A stretch of 64,000 nucleotides of DNA from an uncultured Muribaculaceae bacterium (GTDB lineage: Bacteria > Bacteroidota > Bacteroidia > Bacteroidales > Muribaculaceae). A program made the position numbers and the translations under genes. The first letter of the stretch is position 1. Every line of letters starts with the position of its first letter. Positions 58,449 to 64,000 of this stretch are shown one piece after another. The notes beneath the pieces are model-generated. The model made no database searches, was not told the DNA's origin, and was given only the letters and a program-made list of their open reading frames with translations. The stretch spans positions 186,001 to 250,000 of the forward strand of contig CAJUIW010000001.1 in NCBI GenBank assembly GCA_910586895.1, in the 5' to 3' direction.

Positions 58449-59606
58449 TCAATCTTTATATACTCCGCGGGCAATCGGACGGCAGTTGTACTGCGATGCC
58501 ATAATCCGACCATATGCACCGGCCGACCGCAATGCAAGGATATCGCCCCGATGTGTCAACGGAAGACGCTCATCTTCACTGAATACATCCGATGATTCGC
58601 ATATAGGCCCTACCACATCGTACACCTCTTCTTCAGAGGCTGTAGAGGTCAGATTCTGAATCTTATGATGTGCCTGATACAATGCCGGACGAATCAAATC
58701 GTTAAAACCGGCATCGACTATCGCAAACCGCTTCTTGACGCCCTCCTTGACATAAAGCACCCGCGTAATCAGCGATCCACACTGCGCTACGATGGAACGA
58801 CCGAGCTCAAAGTGCAACTCCTGTCCCTCACGTAGAATCAGATGCTTGCGGAACACATCGAAATACGACTTGAAATCAGGAATAGGATTACGGTCAGGAT
58901 CATCGTAATCTATACCAAGTCCACCGCCCACATTGATAGTGGCCAACCGGTAGCCTTTTGCCTCGAATTGCTCCTGAAGAGCATTGATTCGCTCACAGAG
59001 CAATGCATATGGAGCATTGTCAGTAATCTGGGATCCTATATGGAAATGAAGTCCCGTAAGCTTGACCGAAGGATATTTTGCCACACTGGCGAGCACATCG
59101 TCAAGAAGCTCCATATTGATTCCAAACTTATTCTCAGCAAGTCCGGTAGTAATATAATGGTGAGTATGGGCGTCAATATCAGGATTAATTCTCAGCGCTA
59201 TGTCAGCCACGCGGTTCATACGTGAAGCTATTTCCGCGATAACCGCCAGCTCAGCCTTCGATTCGACATTGAAGCAGGATATACCGGCTTCAAGCGCCAG
59301 TTCTATCTCCCTGTCGGACTTCCCAACACCGGCAAACACTATATCCTCCGGCTTAAAACCGGCTTCAATAGCCGCCTGAATCTCACCGCCGCTCACAGTA
59401 TCAGCGCCAAGTCCTTTTGCCATCACGGCTTTCAGTATCGGCATATCGGCATTAGCTTTCACAGCATAATGCACCTTATAGCGGGCGTCAGCCGATGCTT
59501 CATTTACGGCATCAAGCGTACGGTCAAGCAACGCCATATCATAATAATAAAATGGCGTCTGCTCTACCTCAAAATCAATATTATTCAAAATAGGATTCTC
59601 TGACAT
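58449..59606 (-). CDS. lysA: Diaminopimelate decarboxylase
   Basis: 385 residues. PLP-linked Lys50 in HYAVKANA, TVSGGEIQAA, and the C-terminal beta domain with the ESSDVF motif that carries the substrate-binding Cys-Glu pair. It converts meso-DAP to lysine, the last step of lysine synthesis. It lies 9 nt after aspartate kinase, so the two are probably co-transcribed. Confidence 0.94.
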   Translation of the reverse strand: MSENPILNNIDFEVEQTPFYYYDMALLDRTLDAVNEASADARYKVHYAVKANADMPILKAVMAKGLGADTVSGGEIQAAIEAGFKPEDIVFAGVGKSDREIELALEAGISCFNVESKAELAVIAEIASRMNRVADIALRINPDIDAHTHHYITTGLAENKFGINMELLDDVLASVAKYPSVKLTGLHFHIGSQITDNAPYALLCERINALQEQFEAKGYRLATINVGGGLGIDYDDPDRNPIPDFKSYFDVFRKHLILREGQELHFELGRSIVAQCGSLITRVLYVKEGVKKRFAIVDAGFNDLIRPALYQAHHKIQNLTSTASEEEVYDVVGPICESSDVFSEDERLPLTHRGDILALRSAGAYGRIMASQYNCRPIARGVYKD

Positions 59607-59615
59607 ATCAATCTA

Positions 59616-60929
59616 TTAATTGAACAGCCGTTCACTAAGCAGATTCAGAGTGCGCACTTTATCCTCCTTGCGGACAAGGAGCGATATGTTATAATTGCTA
59701 CCACCGTAAGATATCATGCGGACAGGAATATCACGGATGGCATTAACAACTTCCGCTTCAAATCCTCGGTTTTTCCACTCCAGATCGCCAACGACACAGA
59801 TTATCACCATGTCGCGGTCAACGGTAACTGTTCCGAATTTCTTTAATTCATCAACAATCTTTTCAAGATTTCGTTCACTGTCAACCGTAACCGACACCCC
59901 TACTTCTGATGTCACCACCATATCGATAGGAGTACAATTGGCTTCAAATATCTCAAATACCTTGCGGAGGAAACCGTAGGCAAGAAGCATACGGCCGCTC
60001 TTTATCTTGATCGCGGTAATATTGTCCTTGGCAGCTACAGCCTTGATTGTATGGGTAGGTGCTACATTATATATAAGCGTTCCCTGAGCCGAAGGATCCA
60101 TGGTGTTGAGCAGACGCACCGGAATATTGTTGACCTTGGCAGGAAGCACACATGTAGGGTGCAATATCTTAGCGCCGAAATAGGCAAGCTCTGCGGCTTC
60201 TTCAAAATGCAGCTCGCTTACCGGGCTTGTCTTTTCCACATATCGCGGGTCATTGTTATGCATGCCGTCGATATCGGTCCATATCTCGATAACCTCAGCC
60301 TTGATGGCAGCTCCGATAAGCGATGCCGTGTAGTCGCTTCCCCCGCGCTGCAGATTGTCAATCTCGCCGTAGTTGTTGCGGCAAATGAACCCCTGGGTTA
60401 TAAACAGCTCGGCATTAGCATGCTTTTCAAGCATCGGCAGAAGATGCTCACGTATATAATGAGTATCAGGCTCAGAATTCTTGTCAATACGCATGAAGTC
60501 AAGGGCCGGCAGCAACACTGACTTAACGCCACACTCCGTAAGATACAGATTCATCATGGCTGTTGACATCAGCTCACCCTGGGCAAGAATCTCCTTATGG
60601 TCAAACGAAGTGAAAATCTCCTTGTTGAATGAACGTATATGGTCCATACGTTCATCTATTACCTCCTTCGCCTTATTTCGGTACTCGTCAGTTGAATAAA
60701 GCTCGGCTATTGTGTCATAGTACTTATGACGCAGATTGTTGAGCGTTTCATTAGCACCTGCAAAATTATGCTTGTAGAGGTAGTCACTTATATCCTCAAG
60801 CGTATTTGTGGTACCCGACATGGCGCTCAGCACCACTATATTCCGGCCACGTTCGGTTATGAGCTTCGCAACATCCTTGATGCGCTGTGCGGTGCCTACT
60901 GAGGTACCGCCAAACTTCATTACTTTCAT
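59616..60929 (-). CDS. lysC: Aspartate kinase
   Basis: 437 residues. The N-terminal kinase domain (about 1-290) has VMKFGGTSVGT and RGGSDYTASLIGAAI; two ACT domains (about 300-437) would sense lysine or threonine. It makes aspartyl phosphate, the first step to lysine, DAP, threonine and methionine. Being a single kinase without a homoserine dehydrogenase part, and sitting before lysA, it is likely the lysine-branch isozyme. A TAATTTTG box is at 60949-60956. Confidence 0.92.
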   Translation of the reverse strand: MKVMKFGGTSVGTAQRIKDVAKLITERGRNIVVLSAMSGTTNTLEDISDYLYKHNFAGANETLNNLRHKYYDTIAELYSTDEYRNKAKEVIDERMDHIRSFNKEIFTSFDHKEILAQGELMSTAMMNLYLTECGVKSVLLPALDFMRIDKNSEPDTHYIREHLLPMLEKHANAELFITQGFICRNNYGEIDNLQRGGSDYTASLIGAAIKAEVIEIWTDIDGMHNNDPRYVEKTSPVSELHFEEAAELAYFGAKILHPTCVLPAKVNNIPVRLLNTMDPSAQGTLIYNVAPTHTIKAVAAKDNITAIKIKSGRMLLAYGFLRKVFEIFEANCTPIDMVVTSEVGVSVTVDSERNLEKIVDELKKFGTVTVDRDMVIICVVGDLEWKNRGFEAEVVNAIRDIPVRMISYGGSNYNISLLVRKEDKVRTLNLLSERLFN

Positions 60930-61020
60930 TTTCTGATATTTTGAGGTGCAAAATTACAAATTATCCTCGAATAAGGTATTATTACATACCGATTTTTACA
61001 TATATTCAGCCAATCGCCAA

Positions 61021-61701
61021 TCACACGATTGTCTTGTCGGCACAGCGGACCACACGTGCCGGATAGCGCTCTATCAGTCCGAAATTGTGCGTTGCGACAA
61101 TCACGGCCGTACCGCTTGAGGCGATTTCATGGAGCCGGCGTATGATATGGCTCCCCGTATCAGGGTCCAGATTGCCGGTAGGTTCGTCGGCCACAAGCAG
61201 ACGTGGACGGTTGAGCATGGCTCTGGCAATGACGATACGCTGCTGTTCGCCGCCTGACAATTCATGCGGGAACTTATATCCCTTATTGAGCATTCCTACT
61301 TCGCGCAGGGTCTGTTCAATACGCTCAGCCATCTGCACACGGTCAGTCCAACCCGTAGCCTTCAATACGAACAGCAGATTGTCATATGCGCTGCGGTCGG
61401 ACAACAGACGGAAATCCTGAAACACGATACCTATTTCACGCCTTAATGCCGGAATATCCTTCCGCTTTATTGTGAGCATATCACGGCCAAGCACTTCGGC
61501 ATGGCCTGAATGCACGGGGACTTCCGCATATATGGATTTGAGCAGCGATGTCTTGCCGCTGCCCACATGCCCGGTAAGATAGACCAGCTCCCCCTCACAC
61601 AGGGAGAAGTTGACATTGCGCAATGCTATAAGGTCACGCCGACGCAGCTCCACATTGCGGTAGTCAACTACGGTTTTTCTATTTCCGGCCTTATTATCCA
61701 T
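61021..61701 (-). CDS. ftsE: FtsE-type ABC ATPase
   Basis: 226 residues, one ABC domain. Walker A GHVGSGKT (44-51), Q-loop FQDFRLL, signature LSGGEQQR (148-155), Walker B LLVADEP (168-174) and the H-loop ATHN. Length and the FQDFRLLSD pattern match FtsE, which with FtsX couples division to peptidoglycan hydrolysis. No ftsX is adjacent. It follows recQ by 3 nt. Confidence 0.85.
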   Translation of the reverse strand: MDNKAGNRKTVVDYRNVELRRRDLIALRNVNFSLCEGELVYLTGHVGSGKTSLLKSIYAEVPVHSGHAEVLGRDMLTIKRKDIPALRREIGIVFQDFRLLSDRSAYDNLLFVLKATGWTDRVQMAERIEQTLREVGMLNKGYKFPHELSGGEQQRIVIARAMLNRPRLLVADEPTGNLDPDTGSHIIRRLHEIASSGTAVIVATHNFGLIERYPARVVRCADKTIV

Positions 61702-61704
61702 GAA

Positions 61705-63885
61705 TCAATATCCCATTTCAGAGAGGAACTTAATACGCATCAGACGTATTTCATCCTCCGTACAGTCATCGCCAAATTCTTTGAAAGCATCGTTCAGATC
61801 TCCGCTCTCACTCTCCTTGAAATAGTCGAAGATATCCTGCTGCAGATCCTCGTCAAGCACATCATCAAGATAATAATTGATGTTGATTTTTGTTCCGGAA
61901 TTCACAATAGCCTCTATCTCATCAATAAGCTCCGACAGTTCAAGCTGACGCGAATTGGCTATTTCATCGAGAGGTATCTTACGGTCAATGGAGTGTATGA
62001 TAGCTATCTTGACTTTGCTCTTGTTGGCCACGCTGCGCACCTTCAGGTCCTCGGGACGCTCAATCTCGTTCTCCTCCACATGGCGTTTGATAACCTGGAT
62101 GAACTCCTCGCCATATCTGCGGGCCTTACCGGCTCCGACACCGGCTATATTAGCCAGCTCGTCAATCGTCACAGGATATGTCGTGGCCATGGCCTCAAGC
62201 GATGGGTCCTGGAAAATCACATAAGGGGGCAGCTCCATACGCTTTGCCACCTTTTTCCGCAGATCCTTCAGTATTGAATACAGCTCAAGGTCAGCAGCGC
62301 ATCCGGCTCCGCCCTTCACCACTTCAGGTTCAACGTCATCGCCAAATTCGTTATCCTCCACAATCTTGAATGATGTGGGTTTCTTAAGGAATTTTTTACC
62401 CTTGTCAGTAAGTTTCAGAAGACCGTAGTTCTCAATATCCCGGTCAAGATATCCGGCTATTACAGCCTGACGGATTACCGAATTCAGGAATTTCTCATCT
62501 GAAGCCTCCGCACATCCGAACACATCAAGTTCGTCATGTTTATATGAATTGACATCTGCGGTAGGCTTTCCCTTCATCACGTTTACCACATGATCAGCCT
62601 TAAACTTCTCTTTAAGTGCGGCCACAGTTTCCAGAGCCGCGCATAACTCTTCTTTTGCTTCCACTTTCTTTTTTGGATTTAAGCAATTATCGCAATTACC
62701 ACAAGAATCCTCCAGATACTCCTCCCCGAAATAATGCAGAAGTGACTTACGCCGGCAAACACACGATTCAGCGTAATTGGCAGTCTCGGCTAAGAGCTGA
62801 CGTCCGATTTCCTGCTCTGCCACCGGCTTGTTCTGGATGAATTTCTCCATCTTCTGCAGATCCTTGGCAGAATAGAACGTAATACATACGCCTTCGCCTC
62901 CGTCACGGCCGGCACGGCCTGTCTCCTGATAATATCCTTCAAGGGATTTCGGCATATCGTAATGAATCACAAACCGCACATCGGGTTTGTCAATACCCAT
63001 GCCGAATGCTATCGTAGCCACAATCACGTCAACCGTTTCAAGCAGGAATGCATCCTGATTGGCCGAACGTGTGGCGGCATCCATACCGGCATGATACGGC
63101 AGCGCCTTGATATCATTGACTTTGAGAATCTCCGCAAGCTCTTCAACCTTTTTACGGCTCAGACAGTATATGATGCCTGACTTGCCCTCCATGTTCTTGA
63201 TAAACTTGATTATCTCACGGTCAATATTTACCGTCTTTGGACGTATCTCATAGTAAAGATTACGCCTGTTGAACGATGATTTGAAAAGATTAGCATCAAG
63301 CATACCGAGATTCTTCTGTATGTCATGCTGGACCTTGGGAGTGGCCGTAGCTGTCAGAGCTATAACGGGGCGCTTGCCTATTTCATTAATAATGGGACGT
63401 ATACGCCCGTATTCCGGGCGGAAATCATGTCCCCATTCAGATATGCAGTGAGCTTCGTCGACGGCATAGAATGAAATGGTCACCGTCTTCAGAAACTCGA
63501 TATTCTCCTCTTTTGTCAGTGATTCAGGTGCGACATAGAGCAGCTTTGTCTTTCCCGACACTATATCGGACTTCACCTTATCAATGGCTGACTTGTTGAG
63601 CGACGAATTCAGGAAGTGAGCCACACCATCCTCCTCGCTGAAATTTCGCATGGCATCCACCTGATTTTTCATCAGGGCTATCAATGGCGATATCACGATA
63701 GCCGTGCCCTCACTCATAAGTGAAGGCAATTGGTAGCACAATGATTTACCACCTCCTGTTGGCATCAGCACGAATGTATCATTGCCTTCCAGAAGGCTTG
63801 TTATAATGGCCTCCTGATTGCCTTTGAAGGTGTCGAATCCGAAATGCTTTTTCAGCGCTTCAGATAATGAAGCTTTGTTAGTCAT
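61705..63885 (-). CDS. recQ: ATP-dependent DNA helicase RecQ
   Basis: 726 residues. Helicase core with Walker A MPTGGGKS (41-48), VDEAHC DEAH box and GRAGRDG motif VI, then the RQC zinc site (CRRKSLL ... CGNCDNC), an HRDC domain (about 540-625) and a short C-terminal acidic helix. It unwinds DNA in recombination and repair. ftsE follows after 3 nt; upstream is the end of a probable clpX. Confidence 0.95.
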   Translation of the reverse strand: MTNKASLSEALKKHFGFDTFKGNQEAIITSLLEGNDTFVLMPTGGGKSLCYQLPSLMSEGTAIVISPLIALMKNQVDAMRNFSEEDGVAHFLNSSLNKSAIDKVKSDIVSGKTKLLYVAPESLTKEENIEFLKTVTISFYAVDEAHCISEWGHDFRPEYGRIRPIINEIGKRPVIALTATATPKVQHDIQKNLGMLDANLFKSSFNRRNLYYEIRPKTVNIDREIIKFIKNMEGKSGIIYCLSRKKVEELAEILKVNDIKALPYHAGMDAATRSANQDAFLLETVDVIVATIAFGMGIDKPDVRFVIHYDMPKSLEGYYQETGRAGRDGGEGVCITFYSAKDLQKMEKFIQNKPVAEQEIGRQLLAETANYAESCVCRRKSLLHYFGEEYLEDSCGNCDNCLNPKKKVEAKEELCAALETVAALKEKFKADHVVNVMKGKPTADVNSYKHDELDVFGCAEASDEKFLNSVIRQAVIAGYLDRDIENYGLLKLTDKGKKFLKKPTSFKIVEDNEFGDDVEPEVVKGGAGCAADLELYSILKDLRKKVAKRMELPPYVIFQDPSLEAMATTYPVTIDELANIAGVGAGKARRYGEEFIQVIKRHVEENEIERPEDLKVRSVANKSKVKIAIIHSIDRKIPLDEIANSRQLELSELIDEIEAIVNSGTKININYYLDDVLDEDLQQDIFDYFKESESGDLNDAFKEFGDDCTEDEIRLMRIKFLSEMGY

Positions 63886-63933
63886 GGGGAGAAAAGGTAT
63901 CAGAATTTATCTATAATTATATATGGTAACTTG

Positions 63934-64000
63934 CTAAGCTTTGTTTACTTCAAAATTAGCGGCCACGAGCTTTTCAAGCGCATAGTCGCGGGTTACCTCG
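63934..64000 (-). CDS. C-terminal end of a probable ClpX (runs off the window)
   Basis: The frame enters from the right edge, reads EVTRDYALEKLVAANFEVNKA and stops at TAG (63934-63936), 48 nt before recQ. Only 21 residues are visible. ClpX is suggested by the usual Bacteroidales order tig-clpP-clpX-recQ; the residues alone do not prove it. Confidence 0.4.
   Translation of the reverse strand, partial: EVTRDYALEKLVAANFEVNKA

Overview
The window looks like chromosomal DNA of a gut Bacteroidales bacterium, most likely a Muribaculaceae (S24-7) relative. The reasons are: promoters of the Bacteroidetes type (TTTG or TTG, 19-20 nt, TAnnTTTG) in front of many genes and both tRNAs; TonB receptor and surface lipoprotein pairs; secreted GH20 hexosaminidases; a protein with a Bacteroidetes C-terminal sorting-like tail; LysO split into two genes; and Bacteroidales-type orthologs throughout (GyrA plus TPR protein, ClpC, HtpG, RecQ next to a probable ClpX end). 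This placement is inference from gene content, not from a marker search.

Layout. 1-7.5 kb: partial lipoprotein, NlpC/P60 hydrolase, then one tight minus-strand unit of GH20 hexosaminidase, BtuG-like propeller lipoprotein, BtuB-like TonB receptor and GluQ-RS. 7.5-8.05 kb: intergenic DNA with a small leader-RNA-like element and repeats that resemble recombinase sites. 8.05-18.16 kb: a GC-rich foreign block that is one huge open frame, a fragment of a polyvalent (multi-enzyme, multi-toxin) protein of the kind carried by phages and conjugative elements. Both of its ends are cut and each boundary carries AAAATTAT. 18.2-20.7 kb: two uncharacterised host genes and a Crp/Fnr regulator. 20.8-24.6 kb: TPR protein and gyrA. 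24.9-29.7 kb: clpC and htpG, each with a clear terminator. 29.7-33 kb: a second copy of the leader-RNA element, a YitT/YczE-like membrane protein, tRNA-Leu(UAA), a MetE-like protein without its zinc ligands, and split LysO. 33.1-39.5 kb: Fur-family regulator, CzcB/CzcA/CzcC-like heavy-metal efflux and an FKBP isomerase. 39.6-45.6 kb: editing-domain protein, EamA transporter, GNAT, macro-like protein, tRNA-Arg(CCG), POT peptide transporter, SufE, M28/glutaminyl-cyclase-like lipoprotein. 45.7-54.5 kb: ligA, then GH20, acyltransferase, miaA, pepT and tyrS. 54.7-58.4 kb: YD-repeat secreted protein, a small acidic protein coupled to agmatine deiminase, and N-carbamoylputrescine amidase. 58.4-64 kb: lysA, lysC, ftsE, recQ and the end of a probable clpX.

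How genes work together. The BtuG/BtuB-like pair suggests corrinoid capture and import. The Fur-like gene and the RND genes form a metal-efflux locus. AguA and AguB make putrescine from agmatine. LysC and LysA are the first and last steps of lysine/DAP synthesis, and LysO would export lysine. Most other genes are housekeeping. The clear outlier is the polyvalent-protein block, whose junctions need checking for deletion, insertion or misassembly.
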